Positions 7,949-16,303 of a stretch of 64,000 nt of DNA are shown in pieces. The notes beneath the pieces are model-generated. The model was not told the DNA's origin and did no database searches. It was given only the letters and a program-made list of their open reading frames with translations. The position numbers were made by a program, and so were the translations under genes. The stretch comes from Ralstonia mannitolilytica (GTDB lineage Bacteria; Pseudomonadota; Gammaproteobacteria; Burkholderiales; Burkholderiaceae), in assembly GCF_905397375.1 (NCBI RefSeq), contig NZ_CAJPVG010000002.1, positions 454,836-518,835 of the forward strand, in the 5' to 3' direction. Each line of letters opens with the position of its first letter. Within the stretch, counting starts at the first letter, position 1.

Positions 7949-9151
7949 ATGTTTCCTGAACGCGTTCTCTCTGGCATGCGTCCGACCGGTGCCCTGCACC
8001 TGGGCCACTACCACGGCGTGCTGAAAAACTGGGTCCGGCTGCAGGCCGAATACCCGTGCTTCTTCTTCGTCGCCGACTGGCATGCGCTGACCACGCACTA
8101 CGAGTCGCCCGAGGTGATCGAGGAATCTGTGTGGGAAATGCTGATCGACTGGCTGGCCGCCGGCGTCGATCCGACGCAGGCCACGCTGTTCATCCAGAGC
8201 CGTGTGCCCGAGCACGCCGAACTGTTCCTGCTGCTCTCGATGGGCACGCCGCTGGGCTGGCTCGAACGCGTGCCGACGTACAAGGATCAGATCGAGAAGC
8301 TCAAGGAGAAGGACCTCTCCACGTACGGCTTCCTCGGCTACCCGCTGCTGCAGGCAGCCGACATCCTGATCTACCGCGCCGGCTTCGTGCCGGTGGGCGA
8401 AGACCAGGTGCCGCACGTCGAGATGACACGCGAAGTCGCCCGCCGCTTCAACTACCTGTACGGCCGCGAGCCCGGCTTCGAAGAGAAGGCGCTCGAAGCC
8501 GCCAAGAAACTCGGCGGCAAGCGCGCGAAGCTGTATCTGGAACTGCGCACCGCCTACCAGGAGCGCGGCGAAGACGAAGCCCTGGAGCAGGCCCGCGCAT
8601 TGCTGGCTGAATCCCAGAGCCTCTCGATGGGCGACCGCGAACGCCTGTTCGGCTACCTGGAAGGCGCCCGCAAGATCATCCTGCCCGAGCCGCAGGTGCT
8701 GCTGACCGAGGCCTCGCGCATGCCCGGTCTTGATGGCCAGAAGATGTCGAAGTCGTACGGCAACACGATCCGCATGCGCGAGGACAAGGAATCCGTCGAG
8801 AAGAAGGTCCGCACCATGCCGACCGATCCGGCCCGCGTGCGCCGCACCGACCCGGGCGACCCGGACAAGTGCCCCGTGTGGCAGTTGCACCAGGTCTATT
8901 CCGATGCGGACACCAAGGAATGGGTGCAGAAGGGCTGCCGCAGCGCCGGCATCGGTTGTCTGGAGTGCAAGCAGCCGGTGATCGAAGGCATCCTGCGCGA
9001 GCAGCAGCCGATGCTCGAGCGTGCCCAGAAGTACATGGACGACCCGTCGTTGCTGCGCGCCATCATCGCTGACGGCTGCGACAACGCGCGCAAGGTCACG
9101 CAGGAGACCATGCGCGAGGTGCGCGAGGCGATGGGCCTGGCCTACAGCTGA
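7949..9151 (+). CDS. trpS: Tryptophanyl-tRNA synthetase
   Basis: This 400-residue class I synthetase charges tRNA-Trp. The HIGH-type motif appears as HLGHY and the KMSKS loop as KMSKS. It is longer than the roughly 330-residue E. coli type, carrying an insertion and a cysteine series C308-x21-C330-x6-C337-x2-C340 near the anticodon-binding region. That pattern closely resembles the [4Fe-4S] cluster motif described for Thermotoga maritima TrpRS. Thus this enzyme probably binds an iron-sulfur cluster (inference). It follows the site-2 protease gene in the same direction. Confidence 0.95.
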   Translation: MFPERVLSGMRPTGALHLGHYHGVLKNWVRLQAEYPCFFFVADWHALTTHYESPEVIEESVWEMLIDWLAAGVDPTQATLFIQSRVPEHAELFLLLSMGTPLGWLERVPTYKDQIEKLKEKDLSTYGFLGYPLLQAADILIYRAGFVPVGEDQVPHVEMTREVARRFNYLYGREPGFEEKALEAAKKLGGKRAKLYLELRTAYQERGEDEALEQARALLAESQSLSMGDRERLFGYLEGARKIILPEPQVLLTEASRMPGLDGQKMSKSYGNTIRMREDKESVEKKVRTMPTDPARVRRTDPGDPDKCPVWQLHQVYSDADTKEWVQKGCRSAGIGCLECKQPVIEGILREQQPMLERAQKYMDDPSLLRAIIADGCDNARKVTQETMREVREAMGLAYS

Positions 9152-9161
9152 TACGCCGCAG

Positions 9162-9728
9162 ATGCTGCCAGTCGTGACCGACCTGCACACGCTTGCCGCG
9201 CCGTCGCCCTGGGTGGTGCGATGGGCGGCCGGGTTGCCGGCCGGTGCATCGGTGCTGGATGTTGCCTGCGGCAGCGGCCGGCATGTCCGGTGGCTGGCCG
9301 CCCGCGCTCTGCGCGTGACGGGCATCGACCGGGATGCAACGGCGCTCTCCGGGCTTTCCGGCGTCGCCACGACGCTCGTTGCCGATATCGAGGGTGGCCC
9401 CTGGCCGCTGTCAGCCGGTGCGGTGTTCGACGCCGTCGTCGTCACGAACTATCTGCACCGGCCGCTGTGGCCGCAACTGCTCGCGGCCGTCGCCCCGGGC
9501 GGACGCCTTATCTATGAAACGTTCGCCGTCGGAAACGAAACCGTGGGCAAGCCGTCCAATCCGGCATTCCTGCTGGCGCCGGGGGAGCTGCTCGACGCCG
9601 TACGGGGCCGGCTGCGCGTGATTGCCTACGAAGACGGGTTTGTCGCGTCGCCAAAAAACGCTTATGTACAGCGCATTTGCGCGGTGCGCGAGCCTGGCGG
9701 CGTGACGGCCGTGCGCTACGCACTTTGA
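9162..9728 (+). CDS. Class I SAM-dependent methyltransferase
   Basis: The 188-residue protein has the SAM-binding glycine motif VLDVACGSGRH and acidic residues after the next strand (GIDRD), typical of class I methyltransferases of the TehB-like size class. The substrate cannot be read from sequence. It begins 10 nt after trpS and is likely co-transcribed with it. The chosen ATG gives the family-like start; longer open sequence upstream lies inside trpS in another frame. Confidence 0.82.
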   Translation: MLPVVTDLHTLAAPSPWVVRWAAGLPAGASVLDVACGSGRHVRWLAARALRVTGIDRDATALSGLSGVATTLVADIEGGPWPLSAGAVFDAVVVTNYLHRPLWPQLLAAVAPGGRLIYETFAVGNETVGKPSNPAFLLAPGELLDAVRGRLRVIAYEDGFVASPKNAYVQRICAVREPGGVTAVRYAL

Positions 9729-9800
9729 ACTTGCTGAGGGCAGGGCCTTACCCGTCTCCTGACGGGTCTCAGATGTGGCGAATCCGTTCTGACGATCCGG

Positions 9801-9806
9801 TACAAT
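9801..9806 (+). promoter_or_regulatory. Putative -10 box for dapA
   Basis: TACAAT lies 40 nt before the dapA ATG at 9847 in the gap after the methyltransferase gene. The -35 is weak. Confidence 0.45.
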
Positions 9807-9846
9807 CCGACTGTTTACGTTCACGCTTTTGTCTGCTTTCGAAACC

Positions 9847-10731
<885 letters not shown>

Positions 10732-10792
10732 TGTTTCAAGGCCCAGTCTGGGCACTTAAGGCCATCGTTCTCATCCGAAGGATCGCAAGTCA

Positions 10793-12001
10793 ATGAAACT
10801 GCACCAAACCCGTCGCGGGGCTGTGGCGACGTCTGCTCACCTGTTGCTGGCCGCGCTGTCGGTTGCCATGATTTCCGGTTGCGATACCGTCAATGAGGTG
10901 ATGCAGCCGGACCGCATCGACTACAAATCGCAGGCCAAGAAGGGGCCGACGCTCGAAGTCCCGCCCGACCTGACCAGCATCCAGTCAGATCGCCGCTACG
11001 CCGCACCGGACACGGGCACGACTACGCTGTCGGCCTACACGTCGACGGCACCGAAGGTGACGGCGCCGGGCTCGGGTGCCGACAACGTGCTCCCCTCCGT
11101 GTCCGACATGCGCATCGAGCGCGACGGCAACCAGCGCTGGCTCGTCGTGAAGACCACGCCCGACGCCCTCTGGCCGCAGCTGCGCACGTTCTGGCAAGAA
11201 CTCGGTTTTCTGCTGGTGATTGATTCGCCCGAGACCGGCATCATGGAAACCGACTGGGCCGAGAACCGCGCGAAGATTCCGCAGGACATCATCCGTCGCA
11301 CCGTTGGCAAGGTGTTCGACGGCCTGTACTCGACGGGCGAGCGCGACAAGTTCCGCACCCGCATCGAGAAAGGCCCGAACGGCACGGTCGAGGTCTACAT
11401 CTCGCACCGCGGCGCGCAAGAACAGCTGGTCGGCTCGGCCAAGGACCAGACCGTGTGGACGCCGCGTCCTGCCGATCCCGAGCTGGAGGCCGAATTCCTC
11501 TCGCGCCTGATGCAGCGACTGGGCGCAAGCAAGGAAGCCGCGCAGCAGAAGCTCGCGCAGACGCAGGCCGCGCATCCGGTGGAACAGGGTGCGAAGGCGA
11601 CCGAGGGCGTCCAGGCTGCGCGCACCGCAGGCCCGTCGCTGCTGACGCAATCGAATGGCCAGCCCGCTCTGCAGGTGCCGGAACCCTTCGACCGCGCCTG
11701 GCGCACCGTGGGCTTGGCGCTCGACCGCGTGAACTTCACCGTGGATGACCGCGACCGCTCGCAAGGCGTGTACTTCGTCCGCTACGCCGACACCAAGGCG
11801 GAAGCGAATGCGCCGGGCTTCTTCTCTCGCCTGTTCTCGGGCACGAAGATCGAAGACCTCAAGCGTGCCAAGCGCTATCGCGTGGTGGTCAAGGACGGCG
11901 GCAATTCGTCGACCGTGACCGTGCAGAACGACGACGGCTCGTCGCAGACGGGCGACATCGGCAAGCGCATCCTGTCGCTGCTCGACGAACAACTGCGCTG
12001 A
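10793..12001 (+). CDS. bamC: Outer membrane assembly lipoprotein BamC
   Basis: The 402-residue lipoprotein has a basic N-terminus, a hydrophobic segment and a lipobox ISGC with C30 as the lipidated residue. After a disordered stretch come two BamC helix-grip domains separated by a Q/A-rich linker (about residues 240-275). BamC belongs to the BAM complex, which inserts beta-barrel proteins into the outer membrane. It follows dapA after 61 nt; the dapA-bamC (nlpB) order is conserved. It is somewhat longer than the E. coli protein. Confidence 0.92.
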   Translation: MKLHQTRRGAVATSAHLLLAALSVAMISGCDTVNEVMQPDRIDYKSQAKKGPTLEVPPDLTSIQSDRRYAAPDTGTTTLSAYTSTAPKVTAPGSGADNVLPSVSDMRIERDGNQRWLVVKTTPDALWPQLRTFWQELGFLLVIDSPETGIMETDWAENRAKIPQDIIRRTVGKVFDGLYSTGERDKFRTRIEKGPNGTVEVYISHRGAQEQLVGSAKDQTVWTPRPADPELEAEFLSRLMQRLGASKEAAQQKLAQTQAAHPVEQGAKATEGVQAARTAGPSLLTQSNGQPALQVPEPFDRAWRTVGLALDRVNFTVDDRDRSQGVYFVRYADTKAEANAPGFFSRLFSGTKIEDLKRAKRYRVVVKDGGNSSTVTVQNDDGSSQTGDIGKRILSLLDEQLR

Positions 12002-12035
12002 TCGGCATCATGCAGTACAGCTGCCTGGGTGGGCG

Positions 12036-12821
12036 ATGACACTGAGATTCGCCAGCCTCGGCAGCGGCAGCGAGGGGAATGCGCTGCTGGTCGAATCCAG
12101 CGATGGCACGACCTGCACGCGCATCCTGCTCGACTGCGGCTTTGGTATCCGCGAAACCGTGCGCCGGCTCGAACGGCTCGGTTGCACGGCGGAATCCCTC
12201 AACGCCATTCTCGTCACCCACGAGCATAGCGACCACGTCGGCAGCGCGTATGCGTTCGCCGCCAAGTTCGATATCCCTGTCTGGACCAGCCACGGTACGT
12301 ATCGCGCGACCGAGAAACTGCGCGGTGCCGATCGTGCAGCCGTGCGGTTCTGTCGTGCCGACGACGTCTTCGGCATCGGCGATCTGCAGATCCTGCCGTA
12401 CACGGTGCCGCACGATGCGCGCGAGCCACTGCAGTTCGTCTTCAGCGATGGTGCGCGGCGTCTGGGCGTGTTGACCGATGCTGGCATGTCGACCGAGTAC
12501 CTGTGTTCGCATCTGGAAGGCATGCACGCACTTGTGCTCGAATGCAATCATGATCGTGAGATGCTCGAGAACTCGCCCTACCCGTGGTCACTGAAGCGCC
12601 GTATCGGTGGGGATTTCGGTCACCTGGCGAACGACATTGCCGCGGCGATCCTGACCCGCGTACACCATGCCGCGCTGCATACGGTTGTGGCGGCACATCT
12701 GTCCAGGCAGAACAACACGCCGCAGCTCGCCGCCGAGGCCATAGCGGTCCCGTTGGGTATCGGGGTGGAGGCGGTGCCTATTGCGGACCAGGAAGAGGGC
12801 TTGCCATGGCACAGCGTTTGA
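12036..12821 (+). CDS. MBL-fold metallo-hydrolase (YycJ/WalJ-like)
   Basis: The 261-residue protein has the metallo-beta-lactamase signature THEHSDH plus downstream metal ligands in LTDAGMST and LECNHD. The N-terminal FASLGSGSEGNALLVES is typical of the YycJ-like branch, thought to act on nucleic acids or phosphodiesters. The precise substrate is unknown. It begins 34 nt after bamC, so dapA-bamC-MBL probably form one transcript ending at the hairpin at 12908. Confidence 0.87.
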   Translation: MTLRFASLGSGSEGNALLVESSDGTTCTRILLDCGFGIRETVRRLERLGCTAESLNAILVTHEHSDHVGSAYAFAAKFDIPVWTSHGTYRATEKLRGADRAAVRFCRADDVFGIGDLQILPYTVPHDAREPLQFVFSDGARRLGVLTDAGMSTEYLCSHLEGMHALVLECNHDREMLENSPYPWSLKRRIGGDFGHLANDIAAAILTRVHHAALHTVVAAHLSRQNNTPQLAAEAIAVPLGIGVEAVPIADQEEGLPWHSV

Positions 12822-12907
12822 GCGCGTCGCCGGCAGCCTTGTAAGAATCAGAAACAACTTTGATTGGCGGTCGGGCGGGGCGGTGTTTGCCCGGTCATGC
12901 GCCCATG

Positions 12908-12936
12908 AAAAAAGCCGACCCGAGGTCGGCTTTTTT
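12908..12936. terminator. Bidirectional intrinsic terminator
   Basis: A stem of AAAAAAGCCGACC and its complement closes a three-base loop, giving U-tracts in both directions. It sits between the convergent MBL gene (+) and the small lipoprotein gene (-) and can serve both. Confidence 0.9.
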
Positions 12937-12954
12937 GTCTCGCGAGAAACGCGA

Positions 12955-13203
12955 TTATTGCTTGGCGGCCGGGGCCGAAGCGTCGGCAGCCGGAGCCGAG
13001 GCAGCAGCGTCCGAAGCGGCCGGAGCAGCTGCGGCATCCGAAGCAGCCGGAGCAGCAGCGGCGGGAGCCGAGGCTTCCGGAGCAGCGGCGGCCGGAGCCG
13101 AAGCTTCAGGAGCAGCTGCCGGAGCAGCAGCTTCTTCCTTCTTACCGCAAGCAGCCAGAGCCACAGCAGCCATCAGCGAGGCGATCAGGAGAGACTTTTT
13201 CAT
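12955..13203 (-). CDS. Small Ala/Pro-rich repeat lipoprotein
   Basis: The 82-residue product begins MKKSLLIASLMAAVALAAC, a textbook lipoprotein signal with C19 in the lipobox. A short GKKEE linker is followed by about 58 residues of almost only A, P, S, D and E, with repeated units such as EASAPAAAAP and AASDAAA. Such a tail should be disordered and could act as a spacer through the periplasm or cell wall. The RBS AAGGA precedes the ATG. The function is unknown, but secretion to a membrane is well supported. Confidence 0.85.
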   Translation of the reverse strand: MKKSLLIASLMAAVALAACGKKEEAAAPAAAPEASAPAAAAPEASAPAAAAPAASDAAAAPAASDAAASAPAADASAPAAKQ

Positions 13204-13255
13204 TTTTTCGATCCTTAAACTGAATATGGAAAGCGAACAACAGAAAGGGCGATGA

Positions 13256-13273
13256 ATAATTACCGGTAATTAT
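13256..13273. repeat. Perfect 18-nt palindrome upstream of the small lipoprotein gene
   Basis: ATAATTACCGGTAATTAT is a perfect dyad, AT-rich in a GC-rich genome, with outer arms GCGAT/ATCGC that extend it imperfectly. It lies 53 nt upstream of the lipoprotein start, between it and a TATAAT box on the same strand. It could be an operator or a leader hairpin. Confidence 0.7.
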
Positions 13274-13348
13274 CGCTCTGGTACGACACCTTCTTCTGCG
13301 CTGGCAGCCAGAGTGCACAAGAGCTGCTTGGCTGCAAGCTAGCGTCGG

Positions 13349-13354
13349 ATTATA
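13349..13354 (-). promoter_or_regulatory. Putative -10 box for the small lipoprotein gene
   Basis: TATAAT on the minus strand lies about 145 nt before the ATG, giving a long leader that includes the 18-nt palindrome. Confidence 0.45.
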
Positions 13355-13430
13355 GCGGCCTTTACCTACCCTGTGTAGCTGAGTGGGGCGGGACGCACGC
13401 TCGATTCCGCCACTTTTGTAACGATGTGTT

Positions 13431-14672
13431 TCAGCCGCGGAATGAACGCCGGGCTGGGTCTGCAAGTCTGAGCCAGCCTTCCTCGTACCACGCGTGCAGG
13501 GTGTCCATGAGGTCCGGCAGATCAGCCGCCGCATCCACCGACGCAGCGCTTGCACCGCGGGCATCTGCCAACGCGGCAAGCCACGCAAGCAGCGTACCCG
13601 GAGGCTCGAACGTATCGCCGTTGATCCAGAACCGCTGGCTGTCGTACAACGCCTGCGTGCGAGCGTCGAGGACGATGCCTTCCTTGCGCGCGCGGGCGGC
13701 AAAGCGGGCAAGCGGCAAGCGGGGTTGCGTGACGAACTCCACGTGATCCTTCGGCTCGGTGAGATACGCCCCCAGGAACTCGCCGACCAGCTCGGGCGTC
13801 CAGCGCAGCGCATTGAGCTTTTGCGCGAGCGCCTTGACCATGGCGGCGGGCAGCTCGCCCGGGCGGTCCGTGGGCTTCTGGTCCGGATCGGCGTAGCGGC
13901 CGTCGAATTTCGGATCGTCCTCGAGCGTCTGCGAGAGGAAGCCCAGGAAGTGGCCCGCCAGCTCGCGATACGACGGCGAACGGAAGCCGATCGAGTACGT
14001 CATGCAGTCGCCTTCTGCCACGCCGTCGTGGGCGTAGTGCGGAGGCAGGTACAGCATGTCGCCCGGCTCGAGCACGAACTCTTCCTCCGGCTGGAAGTTC
14101 GCGAGGATCTTCAGCGGCAGATCGGGCACGAGGGACAGGTCGTCCTGGGCCGAAATGCGCCAGCGGCGCTTGCCATGCGCCTGCAGCAGGAACACATCGT
14201 ACGAATCGAAATGCGGGCCGACGCCGCCGCCGTCGGTGGCAAAGCTGATCATCACATCGTCGAGCCGCGCATCCGGGATGAAACGAAAGCGCCGCATCAG
14301 TGCTTCGACCGCGGGCTCCACGAGGTTCACGCCTTGCACCAGCACCGACCAGTTGCGCGTCTTGCGTGAGGGCAGCGGGCGCTCGTCGAATGGGCCGTGA
14401 TTGAACGACCACCGCCCGCGGGATTGCGCGATCAGCCGGGATTCCACATCCGGGCGCTGCGCCAGGGCCAGCACCCGCTCGGGCGAGAGCGGAAAGTGCA
14501 GTGAGCGCATCTCTTCGGCAGAGAGCGCCTGGCGGATCAGCAGTGGCTTTTTCTGCCAGTGCGTGCGCATGAAATCGCGTGGCGACAGGCCGCCGAGCAG
14601 CTGTGCCGGGTGCGCTGGGGCCAGGGCGGGTTGGACGCCGCCATCCGCAGCGTATAATGGGACTTCGTTCAT
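13431..14672 (-). CDS. roxA: Ribosomal oxygenase (L16 3-hydroxylase, YcfD type)
   Basis: The 413-residue protein is a JmjC/cupin 2-oxoglutarate oxygenase. The iron ligands H154-x-D156 (GPHFDSYDVF) and H215 (YLPPHYAHDG) are intact. Family members hydroxylate an arginine of ribosomal protein L16. Size and the C-terminal winged-helix-like part fit RoxA. It is divergent from slyD, and the two start codons are only 11 bases apart, so each promoter must lie inside the other gene. Confidence 0.9.
   Translation of the reverse strand: MNEVPLYAADGGVQPALAPAHPAQLLGGLSPRDFMRTHWQKKPLLIRQALSAEEMRSLHFPLSPERVLALAQRPDVESRLIAQSRGRWSFNHGPFDERPLPSRKTRNWSVLVQGVNLVEPAVEALMRRFRFIPDARLDDVMISFATDGGGVGPHFDSYDVFLLQAHGKRRWRISAQDDLSLVPDLPLKILANFQPEEEFVLEPGDMLYLPPHYAHDGVAEGDCMTYSIGFRSPSYRELAGHFLGFLSQTLEDDPKFDGRYADPDQKPTDRPGELPAAMVKALAQKLNALRWTPELVGEFLGAYLTEPKDHVEFVTQPRLPLARFAARARKEGIVLDARTQALYDSQRFWINGDTFEPPGTLLAWLAALADARGASAASVDAAADLPDLMDTLHAWYEEGWLRLADPARRSFRG
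14631..14658 (+). promoter_or_regulatory. slyD promoter inside the roxA 5' coding region
   Basis: TTGGAC at 14631-14636 and TATAAT at 14653-14658 are 16 nt apart. Transcription would begin about 20 nt before the slyD TTG start. The whole promoter lies within the first codons of roxA on the opposite strand. Confidence 0.75.
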
Positions 14673-14683
14673 GGAGTGCGCAA

Positions 14684-15211
14684 TTGAAAATCGCGAAGAA
14701 TACGGTGGTGTCGGTGGCTTACAAACTGTCCGACGCGCAGGGCAACGTCATCGAGGAATCCGATGAGCCGATGGTGTATTTGCACGGCGGCTATGATGGC
14801 ACGTTCCCCAAGATCGAGGAAGCGCTGGACGGCCATGAGCAAGGCTTCGAGACCAAGCTGCAGCTCGAGCCGGACGATGCGTTCGGCGAATACGATCAGG
14901 AGCTGATCAAGATCGAGCCGCGTGACCGTTTTCCCGAGCCCCTCGAGGTTGGCATGCAGTTCGAGGGCGTGCCCGAAGACGGAGACGAGGAAGACGCCAT
15001 TGTCTACACCGTCACCGATGTGGCGGAAGACAAGGTCGTGCTCGACGGTAATCATCCGCTCGCAGGCATGGCGCTGCGCTTCGAGCTGAAGGTGACCGAT
15101 GTGCGCGAGGCCACGGCGGAAGAGATCGAGCACGGCCACGTGCACGGTGACCACGGCCTGGAAGTCGTCGACGAAGACGAAGACGACGACAAGCCGCACA
15201 CGCTGCACTGA
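14684..15211 (+). CDS. slyD: FKBP-type peptidyl-prolyl isomerase (SlyD-like)
   Basis: The 175-residue product starts at a TTG (MKIAKNTVVSVAYKL), which is preceded by GGAG seven bases upstream; no ATG or GTG gives the family start. FKBP core motifs flank an IF (insert-in-flap) chaperone domain around residues 65-125. The C-terminal tail is rich in H, D and E (about HGHVHGDHG onward), able to bind nickel or zinc weakly. SlyD proteins assist folding and metal delivery in the cytoplasm. An intrinsic terminator follows directly. Confidence 0.92.
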   Translation: MKIAKNTVVSVAYKLSDAQGNVIEESDEPMVYLHGGYDGTFPKIEEALDGHEQGFETKLQLEPDDAFGEYDQELIKIEPRDRFPEPLEVGMQFEGVPEDGDEEDAIVYTVTDVAEDKVVLDGNHPLAGMALRFELKVTDVREATAEEIEHGHVHGDHGLEVVDEDEDDDKPHTLH

Positions 15212-15233
15212 TCGTCATCGGTCCGATACGAGA

Positions 15234-15256
15234 ACGGGAGCTTCGGCTCCCGTTTT
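15234..15256 (+). terminator. Intrinsic terminator of slyD
   Basis: An eight-base stem ACGGGAGC/GCTCCCGT with a TTCG loop is followed by TTTC. It lies 22 nt after the slyD stop and abuts the convergent phosphoesterase gene. Confidence 0.85.
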
Positions 15257-16303
15257 CTATTGCGCGGTCTGCGACGGCGGCGCGCCCTCGACGCGGCGTC
15301 CGCGCACGTGGAAGAGCGGTGTCCGGCCCGGCGTGACGGACACCTCCAGCCACTGGTCAAGCACCGGGGAGCCGTAAGTCCGCGCGCGCATGACGTGCGG
15401 ATCGGGCCGGCCTTCATCGTCCTTGAGTGGGCGATCGAGCAGCAGCGTCTGGCTGGCCCCATGGATGATGAGTACCGCGCCGTCATAGTCGCGCGTGAGC
15501 GTGCGCAGTTGGCGCTTGAGCGCGAGATACCCGTCGTGCGAGCGCCGCAGCAGGCCATCCAGCAGGTTCGGAGCACGGCGATGTTCCCAGCCGTCTTCGA
15601 ACAGCGGATCGGCTTGCATCATGATCACGATGCCTTCCATCTTGCGCTGGTGCGCCAGCGAGAACGCACGGGCCAGCCATTGCCGATTCGCTTCGAGCCG
15701 GTCTTCGTATTCGCCGTTCCGGCCGCCGGCCGTCTTGTAGTTGTTGTTGTCGCCCGGCACGTTGAGGGTGACGAACAGCACACGGTCGACGATCCATCGG
15801 GCGTTCTCGCGGTAGCTGCGAAACTTGGCCTGATCGGACTGGCGCATGACGGCCATCGTGCGCTGGCCGAGCGCGTTGTCGTCGGGGTAGAACAGCTCGC
15901 GCAGGCGCAGCAGACGTTCGAGCGGGTCAAAGCGGCCGGCGGCAGCGCGCTGGCAATCGCTCCAATCGTGGTCGCCCGGAATATAGACGACGGGCGAAAT
16001 CAGGCTGTCGAGCAGTTCGTGGCGCGCTTCGAGGAGCTCGTCCGCGCATGATTCATCACGGCCCTTGAGGTTGCCCAGGTGCACGACGAAGGCCGGGTGC
16101 TCGGCATCGACGGCGTCAAGCAAGGCGCGCGCGGGCGCAACGTCTTCCGGGCGTTCCGGCACGTTGCCGATGACGGCAAAGCTGAACCCGCCCGGCGCTT
16201 TTGCTTGCCTGCCGGGCGCGGCCTGAACCGGCGCCCAAAGCAGCATGACTGCCGCCAGGGCAGCGCCGATGCAGCGACGAAGAGCCGGGCGGGGCTGCAT
16301 CAT
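15257..16303 (-). CDS. Secreted metallophosphoesterase-like protein with degenerate active site
   Basis: The 348-residue protein has a Sec signal peptide ending near APVQAA (about residue 29). The calcineurin-like phosphoesterase layout is recognisable: IGN at 45-47, HLGNLKG at 76-82, IPGDHDW at 108-114 and HGASQ at 281-285. In active relatives the first two positions are Asp (IGD, GD) and the last block is HGDTH. Here N47, N78, and the A and Q of HGASQ replace metal ligands, so catalysis is doubtful. It overlaps the mutS stop (ATGA) and is translationally coupled to it. The role is unknown. Confidence 0.8.
   Translation of the reverse strand: MMQPRPALRRCIGAALAAVMLLWAPVQAAPGRQAKAPGGFSFAVIGNVPERPEDVAPARALLDAVDAEHPAFVVHLGNLKGRDESCADELLEARHELLDSLISPVVYIPGDHDWSDCQRAAAGRFDPLERLLRLRELFYPDDNALGQRTMAVMRQSDQAKFRSYRENARWIVDRVLFVTLNVPGDNNNYKTAGGRNGEYEDRLEANRQWLARAFSLAHQRKMEGIVIMMQADPLFEDGWEHRRAPNLLDGLLRRSHDGYLALKRQLRTLTRDYDGAVLIIHGASQTLLLDRPLKDDEGRPDPHVMRARTYGSPVLDQWLEVSVTPGRTPLFHVRGRRVEGAPPSQTAQ

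Noticed and set aside
6692..9445. Long minus-strand open frame opposite yciO, site-2 protease and trpS
   Set aside because: It is an antisense shadow produced by high GC at third codon positions; the + strand genes have clear motifs.
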